Assembly (NCBI GenBank): GCA_031310005.1
Contig: CM062379.1
Location: 6,510,001 to 6,574,000, forward strand
DNA: 64,000 nt
Source: Dactylellina haptotyla
Taxonomy: Eukaryota > Ascomycota > Orbiliomycetes > Orbiliales > Orbiliaceae
Reading direction: 5' to 3'
The notes beneath the pieces are model-generated. The model worked only from the letters and a program-made list of their open reading frames with translations, was not told where the DNA came from and made no database searches. Positions 13,401 through 24,885 of the stretch are shown piece after piece (position 1 is the first letter of the stretch; every line of letters begins with the position of its first letter). Made by a program: the position numbers and the translations under genes.

Positions 13401-15876
13401 GGTCCGTGAGACAGATTAGATGTTCAATTGTTGCCATGTTGGTAGTTTGTTATAATGTTATTTATTTTGTTCTGCCCAAACGTAGGATCACGAGAGTGAT
13501 AAAACATTCAAAAAAATACGAACGACCCGGTGGGAAGACGCTAACTAGAGCCGGACATTGACTGACGATGCGGTGGAAGCCGTATCAGGTCTCCACAAAC
13601 AGACAAAGTGGTGTGTGGTGGTGTTGGGTTTACCGCCAATTTCTGGATAACAATAGCGCTAGCCGTATCTATGGGGAAAAGAATTTCGCGATTCAAGACC
13701 ATGGTAATGAAATTTGCATTGTGCCCTGTTCGTTTTTCTGATTGATTAGAAGCACACTGCGAAAATAAGGAAAAGAGAACAGACTTAGGAGCATGATCCA
13801 TCCGGTCAATTAGTTATGTCTCAATCGTCACCTCGATGGAGAGACAAAGTAATATCAATTGATGGAGTCGTTTCGACTATTATCCCCACATTCCATTTTT
13901 TTCTGCCTTTACTTTTCGCTGATCACAAGCATGCGCAGCCGCAAAGCGAAATAAATTGCAAGATAACCAGAAACGGCTATATTTGCGGAAAGAAAGGACT
14001 ACCGCTCGCCCAATGCTTTTTTTCGTTCATAGCGGAGAAATCTTCTTCCTGTACGTGTGCACACACGCACTATTTTGAGTTTTTCTTCTCGCGATTAGTC
14101 TGCGTTTTTTTCTCGCTCTTCAATTTCACGTCTCGTGGCGATAAGTTTTTTTCCTTTTCCTTGTCGTTCGTGCGCCTCAAGAAGGGAAATAAAACAAGTG
14201 GAGAAAAAAGTGTAAAGCAAGCCCGGACTGGGCTGTGTACTATGTGGTACATTACACTTTGTTATGTATGTGCATCTCGGGCTCATGGAACTCTATTCGA
14301 AATCTGGAAGCGACAAAACTTTCTTCCTGCACGTTTAAGGGCACATGTTAAATTTTTTCGTCGAAAGGGACAGACTGAAACGGGGAAAAGAAGTAAAGTC
14401 ATAACTGAGAAATAAGAAAAAGCGAGTAAAAACGCCTCTGCATATTCGATATCAAAACGGTCGGCTGCAAGTTATGGTTTTTTTTATGTGTTATTTCTTA
14501 TTCAGACTATAATACTATCGAACAATACGGCAATTCGGTTGGTCAATTCGAATGATAAAAAATCACAAGCTATCCAAAACCCGATGCTGGGATGAGAAAG
14601 CAGAAATAACCAGTGACCCTGATTTTTGTTACGTCTGTGAGGATATTTCTGGAATTCAAGGAAGAAGGAAACGGAAACCATTTCGTCGGTCCCTTTGCCT
14701 TCTTCGGAGATTGATGTGACGGGGCCCCTCTGCTCTGACTTCATAACTTTCATTTTTCAGGCTCCCCAGCGGTTGGACGTGTTGGAAGTCTGGGGTTTTT
14801 TTTTCCGCTTGGTTTCAGTCAGTCCATGGTGCTCGTTCCGAGGTCATGTCCGACAAGAGGTGAGAAGGAAAAGAAAGGCTAAGAGATAGCCGGGGTAAGC
14901 AAAAGTCACTCATCACGAGGGAGCCACTATGAGAAAGAAAAACAGCCAACGCCAGCCCGAAGCGAAGCAAAGGCAAAAGCCCTGCGGAGCCAGCTAAGGC
15001 AGAGGAGGAGAACCACACTTCCTTTAGCGCCATTGTTACCAACCATCACAATAGCCCTGGTTACTACTACTGTTACTTGAGCGAGTGCGAACATTACGGA
15101 ACGGCGATGTTTTCGGGATTCGAAAAAAATTTTCATTCTCTTTTTGTAAGATTTTTTCTTTGTTGGATATACTAATTTTGAGGCTGTAAAAGAGCTATAA
15201 TTAAGTACACATGCTTTCTTTTTTGGTCTTCCAGTTTTTCGCTCATTTTGATGTTCTTTTGAGATCGTGACATGTGACAAGTTCTTTTGCAAAAGGAAAC
15301 TCTTGTACAGATAAGAAAGATAGCAAGAGATAGGCAAAGTAAAAAAAAATATGTTACAGTAGAAGGTTTTGAAAAAAAAGGTCGTGAGAAGGCAAACCAT
15401 GGGAGAGCTGTACCTTTTCAAAGTTTTTTGAAGGTCGTGAAAAGTACCGTGAAAAGCAAGAAAAAATCAAACAACGCCTTTTGAACAAAAAGAAGCAGAC
15501 CGAGTTCCCATCCAACGCCATATGCCCAAAAGTCGAGCACTGCTAATAGTCGCTAAAGCCTCGCAAAAAGAATTGAAGAAAAGGAATAATTACTCCGTAG
15601 CCGAGGTTCCAAGTAGCAAAGTTGAACCAAAGAATTGAAGAAAGAAAAAGACAGAAGTCGGTTGTGACCCCAGTGCGCCGCGCCGCCCGTACCGATGAGG
15701 AACGATCCAGAAGCCCATGATATGAACCGAAAACCCAGTAGGAAAAAAAGTAAGAAGAATTAAGTAGATAACGCAGCGATGGTTTCCGATGGTCTGATCG
15801 ACAGAGGTGGTTTGGTATAAACAATAAAAGGGTATATGTATTAAAGTATTGTTTTGGTGGTTGTTATTTATTTTAT
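13401..15876. other. Gene desert, second part, A/T-tract rich
   Basis: The sequence is rich in runs of A or T and in purine or pyrimidine tracts. Long open frames here (13816-14415 plus, 14927-15421 minus) have Phe/Lys/Ser-heavy translations that mirror the homopolymer runs, so I do not call them genes. The right end should hold the 3' untranslated region of the minus gene ending at 15877. Confidence 0.45.
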
Positions 15877-17486
15877 TTACCAGCCGGCGAGATGATATTC
15901 GTTACCACCATGTTCGAACTGGTTGTTCCAGGAGCCAGCACGATCGGTTGTTTGTGGGTACTGGGTCATGTTTTGCATGTCGTAAGCGGTATGCCTACGT
16001 CTAAGGACGGCATTGGCAACCTTGTTCTTTTGTTGTCTCTCCCAGAGGAGGTGCTTTCGGAGAGACTCGGTCAGCTCGGTGGCAAGCATGTTGCGACGAG
16101 TGGTACGAGGAGAGAGAGCCTGTGGGAAAGCGGATGCAGACTTGACCATAGGCACAGCGCGGGCACCCATGATTTGTTGTTGGAGAGGTGCTTCACGGAC
16201 AGGGGAGGCAGGCATGGATGGTCCGTTGGGAGAAGCAGTCCTTGATCGGATGGCAGGAGCAGATCGTGTACCCGCACGAGCAAGAGCTGCCGCACGATCA
16301 TCTTGATGCAAGAGAGTGGAAAGAAGCGATCTCCTAGAGGTAAGCTGTGGGCGTGGCTCTTCGATCCTAGCGAACATGTTCTCCTCGGTATAGCTAGAGC
16401 CCTCCTCGCTTACGGAATCCCAGTCGTCCTCATCGATGGCGCTGTCGGAAACATCCTCCTCGTCGTCAGTGATGAAGTCCTCGTCCTCTTCCCGGACGAT
16501 GGTCCTTGTCTGAACTTCCTCGACAAAGGCAGCTCGCTTGCTACCGCTGCTGGCCACTCTTCGAAGGCTGTTGGATAGGGCGCTACCATATCGAGAACCT
16601 TCGTAGGAGCCAGAGGCATCCGATGGGCTGGAGCCGACGATGAACATGCCACCCTTCTTGGGCTTGGCTAGTTCGCCTTTGGCATCGATCTTCTTCTCCT
16701 CCTTGAGGGTAACCTCAGGAGCGAGTTTGGTAGATGATCGGTAAGAGTTAGACACCAATCCGGGACCGAAGCCTCGGACGACGCTGTGGGAGCTCTTGAT
16801 GCTGGAGTGGGAGTCTGCGCTGTCGTTGTTGGAAGAGGAAGTCGAGTCGGTAGAAGCCTTCTGGACCTCGCGGGCGACGGTTGTGGCTGGGGCAACTGGA
16901 ACGTCGATGGGCTTAGCTGGTTGCTTGACAGGCGACTTGGCGTGCTCTTCGATGAGCTGCTCGACCTCATTGTTGTTCAGATTGCTCATCAACCTGGCGA
17001 GTCCGATTGGGTTGATGTGCCTTTCCTTGCCAGAACCTCTTCGGCTGAGAGTGCTCTGGTTCGAGTGGACGCTGGAGTGTGGGTACCTGTCGGTGGAGGA
17101 GGCCGATTCGACGCTGGAAGACAGGGCCGGGACATCCTCGGTACTCGATGTGCTGCTTCTGGATCTTGTCGACGCAGAGGATTCTGCTGTGGCCTCAGAC
17201 TCCTGGGATGATCTGAACTTGCTGACGGTTCCAGTGTAGAAGGTCTCCTGGTTCCATAGTCGCCAGCTAAGGTTTTCTAACCGCCTACCGTTCTCTAACG
17301 ATTCGGCACAGCGAGAGAAGACTTTTTTTTCCTCGGTTAGGAAATTGCAAAGGCAAGAAGGGGACTGAAATGCAAGAATAACTTACTGGTCCACATGCCG
17401 AACAGGTTGTCTACATTGTGAGTATCGATCTTGCTGATATTGTTAATGCTGAGGGACAGCACAGGGCTGTCTAATCTGGAAGGCAT
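15877..17486 (-). CDS. DUF1752 (AreA GATA-like) / DUF3295 protein
   Basis: Two exons, 17486-17387 and 17321-15877, encode 514 residues. The N-terminal DUF1752 motif spans the intron: NVDNLFGMWT in exon 1, then IFSRCAESLENGRRLENLSW. This short motif, as in AreA-type nitrogen regulators, occurs in fungal regulatory proteins. The middle is Ser-rich with an acidic block (DDEEDVSDSAIDEDDWDS), then SRRSLL. The C-terminus (ELTESLRKHLLWERQQKNK, VLRRRHTAYD) fits DUF3295. From memory, yeast Mks1 shares the DUF1752 motif, so a signalling or nitrogen/retrograde regulatory role is possible; this is inference. The intron ends in a run of eight A before its AG. The only nearby alternative AG would break the frame. 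A (TG)8 repeat sits just upstream of the ATG. Confidence 0.9.
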
Positions 17487-18800
17487 GTTGTGTGTGTGTG
17501 TGTGAATATATACTCTGCTAGATACAGTGTATGTATCTGAGAAGTGGGTATGTGCGTCTCTGTCTGTCGACTGGTGATTGTTGCGAACGGTGCGGGTATG
17601 TACGATTGATTGGAAGAGAGGACGAGAAGAGGGAGGCAAGAGTGGGAACGTCGTGCTATATTCCAGATTCTTGTAGTCGAAACAGGTATTCGGGACAATG
17701 CAGATGGGGATTGTTGGAAGAAACGGAGACGGTGATGGACGATGGATGATGGATGCAGGAAGGGATGCGGAGGGGATGATATAGTAGACCGGTTCCTTGG
17801 GCCAGGCTGGGGAATCGTGCAGATATATGTATATACTGCTAGCGGGAGGGAGGAGGTCAGAATTGGGGAAGGGCGGAGAGCGAGCGTTATAGTAATTATA
17901 TCGTGGAGGAACGAGAGTGTGAGGTTGTGTGGGAGTCGCTTTGTGGTGTGTGGGCAGGCGATTGTGCTGGTGTGGTGTGTGTGGGAAAGGAAGGGGGTTT
18001 GTTATGTACGTGAGCAGAGGGCCCGGTTGAAAGACGGCGGAGGAAAAAGCAACGGCGGGGATGGGGGACCACCCCAAAAAGAAAAGCCGGCACCAAAACT
18101 CAACGCACACCCGAGGATTCTTCTCGCTGCCCTCTTCACGAGCATCAATTCGCCGGTTCATTGGAATCTCTCTCTGGGCTGGCTGGTTGGCTGGCGGGCT
18201 AGTAGTCCTGCTGCTAAACAGGACCTTCGAGCTTCCCCGGGCAAGGTGGTGTGGGGACAGGCCACAAATTCCTTTTCTTCTTCTCGCATTTTCTTTTTCC
18301 TGACGACATTTCTTTTTCCGCACATGTTTCTTTTTTTTTTCTCTTTCTTTTCTTTTCTTCTTTAAAAAGAAAATCCAAAACCGCCCTTCCACCTGACCGT
18401 CTGTCCAGGAAAAAGAAACCTCCTCCGGCTTCACGAATCAAGATTTTCCCAGGGGACGACTCGAAGGAAGGGGGTGCTTTTTCTGAGCATGGGGACAGGA
18501 CTCTCCCTCACTCCCACATATTATTCCACAAAGCTGTACCGCACACCAGGACACAACCTCTCTTCCTGCTTTCTCTGCGGAAAGGAAAAACCTGTCTGGG
18601 CCTTCGAGAACATCGCCTAAACGCTGGTGGTTGCTGGAGGGCCGGCTCTTGTTTATCTGTTCGTCACAACAAGAGTGGACAGGATGTTGGCAGCCGACGG
18701 TAAGAAAACCACATAGACAGCCGGAGACGGGACAAAAGCATGCGGAAACCACTGATTATTCGCACTGTCGTATAAACGGGATAATTCGGTGCGGACTCGC
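17487..18800 (-). promoter_or_regulatory. 5' leader and promoter of the DUF1752 gene
   Basis: On the sense (minus) strand this stretch carries long pyrimidine-rich tracts, CA repeats and stretches rich in CCAC and CCC. This is the look of a long 5' leader or core promoter in ascomycetes. A long minus frame runs across it to 18434, but upstream of 17486 its translation is low complexity, so I treat it as leader. Confidence 0.45.
17489..17504. repeat. (TG)8 microsatellite beside the start codon
   Basis: Sixteen bases of alternating TG lie immediately upstream (minus-strand sense) of the ATG at 17486. In the transcript this is a CA repeat in the 5' leader, close enough to influence initiation. 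Confidence 0.9.
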
Positions 18801-21800
18801 TGGACGCACTTTTACGTTCGTTTTCCAGCCTCCGACTCAATCCCACGAGATATTCACGCTTCTCTCTGTCTTCTTTTTCACAAAATATGTCAACGCGAAT
18901 CTGTTTTCGATACCTGTCATATGGCTTCTGCACCGCATCGCGCAAGTCCACTGCAACGCTACCATGACCTCGAACGATTCAGTAAAAAGCCGTCAGTATG
19001 CGCCGTGTGTCTTCCTCTAATGGATACTCGATCCGCTCCGTGGACAGCATGGCCGGTCGCAGCAGCGCAGTCGCGCATAAAAGCCCCCAAACACCCAAAT
19101 GACCTGTACCAACAGAGAAGCTGTTCGACGACATTTTTTTCGTTCGTTGTTCCCCCACACTTCTCTTGTGTGCACACGCTCTACCCTCTTACACACGATT
19201 CGTAATCTGTAAAGAAAAAAAATAAAAATTTATACATCATTGGTGCAGAAGAGGAAAGGAAACAAAAAGAAAGAGGTGTGAGCTTCCACATTCTGGAAAA
19301 TTTTTCCCATGAAAGCAGCGGCAAGCAGATTGCGAAAGGGTAAATGGAAATAAAAATGCATGCACCACTGGGACCGACTGTTTGCGACCAGAATTCGAAG
19401 CCAGACGGAAACATTAGAAATTCTTCTTTCTTTCTCGTCTCCTTCGCGATTACTTAAAAATGCAATTGTAACAGATTACGAAATGTGTTTCCAAAAACCG
19501 TCGAAGTCCCCAAATGGTCCTTACCTTTTCGCTTCCATCCTGTGAGATATTTGAATAATGCTGTGAACGGAATATAAAAATCTAGAGATATGGTGCCTAT
19601 TTTCCCAAAATTATTCCCCAATCTTTCCATTCCTTCCTGTTCTCGTCGCTGAAATTTCCATTCGTAGAAAATCCATTTCCTCCCTCTCGAACCTTTCCGC
19701 TTCGGGAATTTTTATTTCTTTCCTCTTCGTCCCCCGTTACCAGGCCACCAGTTTCGGGGCACACGGAGCACTTCCCCCTGAGCCCCCCTGAGCACATACC
19801 CATTCCCCCTCTCCTACTCTCCGAGCTTGATCGTTTCTTATTTTTAGCCGATCCACTCTTCCTTCTTAAACGCAACGCACACCACTGTTCGTTCCCCCAA
19901 TGAGAGACTCTTCACACCATGAGGCAGCCGTTCACGAGACTGAAAACCCACACAACTGTGGAGGGGAACCCGAAACCCGACGGTAGGGGGCTGTTATTCT
20001 TGTGTTTGCAATCAAAGCGAGTAACTCAAGGGCGGCTGCGGCTTCTCCTATCGGGGCTCTCGCCGGCTACCACTCCAAAATGGAAATATTATCTAGACGC
20101 CTTTTTCCCTAATCTTTGACGTTTGTGTGGGGAATCCCCAGGCCAAGTCACGGGTCATCGCCGTTGAAGATTCCCTTTCCTATTCGTCCCCATAGGCAAC
20201 AAAGCACAAAGAATAAATTATCGAACGACGATGAGACGCTTATCCAAACAAAACAAAAACGAGAATGTCTGACGGGTGTCCAGAGGAAACCGTCCGTCCG
20301 TTCCCTTTCTGCCCGTTCCTTCGATGTGTTTGCTAACACTTGGTTCCCGTCCGAATGACATGAAAGACAGCAATATGTCGTCGAATAGAATCAATCCGCT
20401 GTCACTGTATCCTGTGAATGACCCCAATCTTCTGCGCGATGGCATCCCCACACCGTGTTTGTTGTCAAAACACAGTTTTCCCTGGAATTGATTATTCAGG
20501 TCAGGCTTTCTAGCCAACCCGCACAGCCTTGTGAGGGCTCAGCATGGCGAACTGGACCCTGGGGGTTAGGTAGGTGCTCTTCGTGGGAGATTCAGCCCAT
20601 GCGCTTGATGGGATCTTTTACTCGATTGCATTTGCATGATTTGAATAATTAGAACCCATCCCTCCCCAAACCGGAATCCGCCTGTTGTGAATTGTCTGTC
20701 TATGTGTGTATGTCCGGGGCACTGTTAGTCAGTCATTGGAGACGCCGACTTAAAATAGAAATCGTCATTTTAAGATTCTTCATGTACGTTGAGTCGTGAC
20801 TCCAACCAGCTGGTAGAAACCCCAACATACCGCTTAATCGGGGCTGTTCGAGCTAGATAGGTAGCTTGTCCCAAGCTTCAAAGGACAAGGCGACGACGCG
20901 TCTTCCCAAAATATTTAGAGGTCATTTTTCCTTATTGAAAATTCCGAAATCTTACCCTGTGGGGGGAGCCTAAGGCCTAAAAAAATATGTGAAAAAGACC
21001 CTTTTCAGGGACCAAATGCAAGGACACCAGCTGGTTGACTTTCGTGAGCATTTTGCATTGACAACTCATCGTTTGGCTGCCCAAATCACTTGATTTCATC
21101 AGAACAGCTGACCCGACCAAGATTTCTCACTACGGTTTCCCCGCGCCTCTGCTTTCTGCTCGCCCGCAAACAAAAGGCAAACCCGCCCCCCAGCAAATAA
21201 ACCACAACCTCGAATAGGATGCGGATGCGATTTATTTTCGACAGGTTTGTTTAAACCCTTTCAGAAGCTTAAAACCATCGAGTAATATTGTTTCACATTC
21301 TTTTGGGGAAATCAAGTCACCTGTCGTCCGCATCTTGTCGAATAGCGACCTCCTGCCCCAATTTCTTATATGCAAAGCATCATGAAGCCACGGTGAATGG
21401 CCGCCGTCGTGGCAATCTAGCTTCTAGAAGACAAACAAAGCGCCAAAAAAGGAGGGTCATTCACCCATTTGAAATTTTCACGATCGTGATAGCTAGAACA
21501 CGTATGGTGTTTTTGTTTCTCTTGTGGTTTCGTTCTTGCATTGTCTGTCATCTGAGTAGTGTAACCGCAAGACGAACGAATCTCAATGTTCTTGATGCAT
21601 ATGCATTTTAAATTTCAAACGGGAAGCACCCCCACGTTCTCGCTCACATTCGCGGCTTTCCCCTTCAACAACTTCGTTCCCAACGGAAGTAATTAACCGC
21701 ATTGTATCCGTTAATCCAGCACCTCGGCGGTATTCCCAAGATATCCGTCAGAACCCGCTTCTTTATAGCCCGAAGCAGGCGGCCAAAGCTTTGTTTCCTC

Positions 21801-24500
21801 TCAACCCAATGCATGCATCGTCATCACTCAACTCACGGCAATACTACCCACCGAATGACGGCGGGGGCTTCTAAAATTTTCCTATTGCTGTCACCGCTGC
21901 AACGATTCCAGATCCCGTTTCGACGTGTAACAAGCGGGGGCGCCGCAACGAAAGGGTCAAAGAGGGGTAACATAAACATTGAGACGAAAAAATCGGATCC
22001 TCCTCGAAAAGTAATGAAAGAGGGGTTTGCAGATTCGAGATGCAATGTTGTCAGATTGATTTTTCGAAAATACAAAAAACATCCAATCAGGACGTGCATG
22101 AACACACGAGGCTGGCTGGCTTTTTTTCGAAAAAGGGCTTCAAATTTGCCCCTCACGGATCAGATGTGTGATTGCGTGCCTGCTGCGCTGCCTGCTGTGC
22201 TCCGTCCGAAATTCCAATATGCAGCTATTTACCAATTTGCTATATCGCTCTAAACGAAAATCTCGCTGAACGACCGAAAGAAAAAGGCGAAAAGAAATGG
22301 TAACAGTTGTACAAATGAGAGACACGAAAGCCAGTGCGTGATCACTTTGGATTCTAATCCAACCCCTTCCTTCGTGTTCGTGGAACCTTGTTGAAAGGAA
22401 TCAATATGAGAGACAGAGAGGTTGATAATCGTAATCGATATTGCAAAAATGCGTGCGTGACCTGGACGTCAATGGCGACCCCAACCTCCCCCGCAGTTTC
22501 AGAACTTCTCCAACGATCCAATTGCGAAGAAGCAGGAAGAAACAGCTCCTCCTCGTGGCTATTTCGGCTTCGGCTTCTTATTCGCAAGTGGTTGAAGGAC
22601 TCAAAAAACGTGTGCACGCGTGCTCACAATTCAATGCAGATGCTTCCCCACGCCCGCCTGTATGATGAGCTGTGGGTTTCCTCCCCGGTATGAGTTTTTC
22701 GATATTGAATCCACTTAACGGACCCCTGCAAAAGCACAACATCTCATGCGATTTGCTAATGTGAATGAACGGATGGATATAATCTCGAACGGAGGCTCGT
22801 TCGGGCAACGTCCTAACATTGCCATCTTCATCTTCTTTTTTTTGTCTTAAGCGCTTAACACGCGGGGACCTGGTAAAATATCTGAACGGTGAAAATTTTT
22901 CACTCTCTTGTTACCAGGTGACTGCTTGTAATTTCGGGCAGGCAGGTAAGGTAAGCGGATACCATAGGGCTTTCTGAATCGAGCTCACCCAATCCTGTGG
23001 GTATATGGCTATTGACGGAGTTCGTCTTTCCTATTTCGATTCTCGATTTTTCTTGACTCTTTCTTTTCTTGCTGTCGCATTCGCAACCCCATGATGTGTT
23101 TTTCATGCCGCTTTGTGATGACTGGATGATGATGATGCATTGGATGGACCCTTGAACCCCGGGGTCTGACAATGAGGTGAACCCCGCGAAGCGAGAGCGA
23201 AATGGAAAAAGCAGCCTTGCGTTGAGGCGGGGTTGTGTTGTTTACGCAGGATTTAAGTTTCCAGAGTGGGGGGCGAATGGATCTGGACATCCCTGGACCA
23301 AGATTACACAGAAATCTCTTGATTTGGAAACCGCAAGTAATCCAGGGTCGAGAACCAAGGAACCAAGAAAGTATTTTTGCCTTATTCTGCAATATTCGTT
23401 GCTTTGGCATTTGTTCGACCCCTCCCGGGAGGCAAGAATAGGTTTCTCGCATGTGGTACGACCGCGGACCGGCATCTCTGATTCGCTCGCAGCAATGTTA
23501 CCGGGTATGCTTGATCGAGGACACCCGCCGTTGAACCTTTTTTGTCTCTCGGTCCTTTAGTCCGTACGAGGCGTGAATGATCAACTCACTTTTCGAAACA
23601 GGAAACATTCAGGTGACCTTATTCGTGTGCTTTGGCCTCAAACAAGCAGTTGTTGTTGATCCAGAAGCCATTCTCTATATTGGACGGACGGATGAATATG
23701 TAGAAGCACGCCCTAGAGGAGCGGTAGAGGGCTCTAGATCCCGAGGCCGAGGTTAGTCTACGGAGCCGTTCCGTCTGCGCTATGAAGATAAAATCAAGAG
23801 GAAAAGGGTGATAAAGTCACGGGTCTGAATATCCCGGTAATCGAGAATTCCAAAAACATCACGAACATGCCATATCCGATACTCAGCTGCTACTTTCGAC
23901 CCGAGAGTTTGATGAAGTTTCTGTGGACCCTTCGTTAAGGGTCCGACGGGGAGAGTCGCACAGGGTCCTGTCCGCAAGGCTCTCCGCATCTGACGATGTG
24001 CGTGTAATCTTAGCTGTCATTGAAACATCGTGAGCTTGAACAGAGCTAGGAGATCGATCGATCGCCCGCGTCATGCTGGCAGGACGTAAAGCTCTTTTTC
24101 CCAATGGGAAAAAATATCAGGCAAGGCTTCCCTTTCTAGGTGTGTAAAAATTATTTAGGTGCAAAGCTTGACTTGCAAAATGACTTGCTGCATTGAAACC
24201 AATGCATAGAACCTTGGCACTATCGAGCTGGAAGTCTCGTGGCCGCATAGGCCATACGCCGCAATACCTCATTTGATATCATAGAGCTTGCGGGGCTCCA
24301 CCGGCTAAACCGGCTAAACAGAAAGAAGCTATCGAAACCAGCGCATAGCTCAGCCCTGCAGAGTTTTCTCAGGTCTCTGCTTTTGCTGCTGCTACAGGGT
24401 ATCCGGCAGCGGTTTCTCTGGCTGCGTGTCTCTAAAAATAAGAGCACCTGATGATCTGGAAAAAATGCACAGGAAAAGCCGAAATGTCGAGATATAAGCC
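18801..24500. other. Gene desert, third part
   Basis: No reading frame on either strand resembles a protein family. Open frames are at most about 180 codons and lack matching splice partners. I see no transposase, reverse transcriptase, tRNA or rRNA signature. Base composition is not the AT-rich kind expected of repeats heavily mutated by RIP. Confidence 0.4.
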
Positions 24501-24861
24501 CTCAGGTGTATGCCAAATGCCAACTAAAACTTCCGGTTTGGGACCGAAAGCAGCACGATAGTCGTACGTCCTCTCGCTCGTGATTGGTAGCTGCTGTCTT
24601 GCTAGAAATTTTCCGGTGGTCTTTCCTCCTCTACCCCATGCTCTCTAGCCTAGGGGGTTATGGGGGAGATACCCTCAGGGTCCTAGACTTTGTTAACCGA
24701 ACAGAAGTCACGATGACAACTGACCCACGAATAAAACAGCGCAAACTGACACCTCGTGAGCAGAACAGACCACGACCAGCGGTTGTCCTCGGTACGTGTG
24801 TGTCCGGAGTATTTGCCGAGTGTATTGTTTTGCATTCACAAGCTTGGAGGTATCCTTAAGG

Positions 24862-24885
24862 TTAAGGGTCTTCGGGAACCCTTAA
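24862..24885. repeat. Perfect 8-bp hairpin
   Basis: TTAAGGGT at 24862-24869 is the exact reverse complement of ACCCTTAA at 24878-24885, leaving an 8-base loop. No gene borders it. It may be chance or a structured non-coding element. Confidence 0.5.

Noticed and set aside
13816-14415. Plus frame of 199 codons
   Set aside because: The translation is Phe/Ser/Lys-rich and simply mirrors T-rich tracts; no domain or splice context.
14927-15421. Minus frame of 164 codons
   Set aside because: Low complexity caused by A-rich plus-strand DNA; no family resemblance.
17487-18434. Upstream extension of the frame containing DUF1752 exon 1
   Set aside because: The frame is open but its translation is Pro/His/Thr/Lys-rich low complexity; the family start fits the ATG at 17486.
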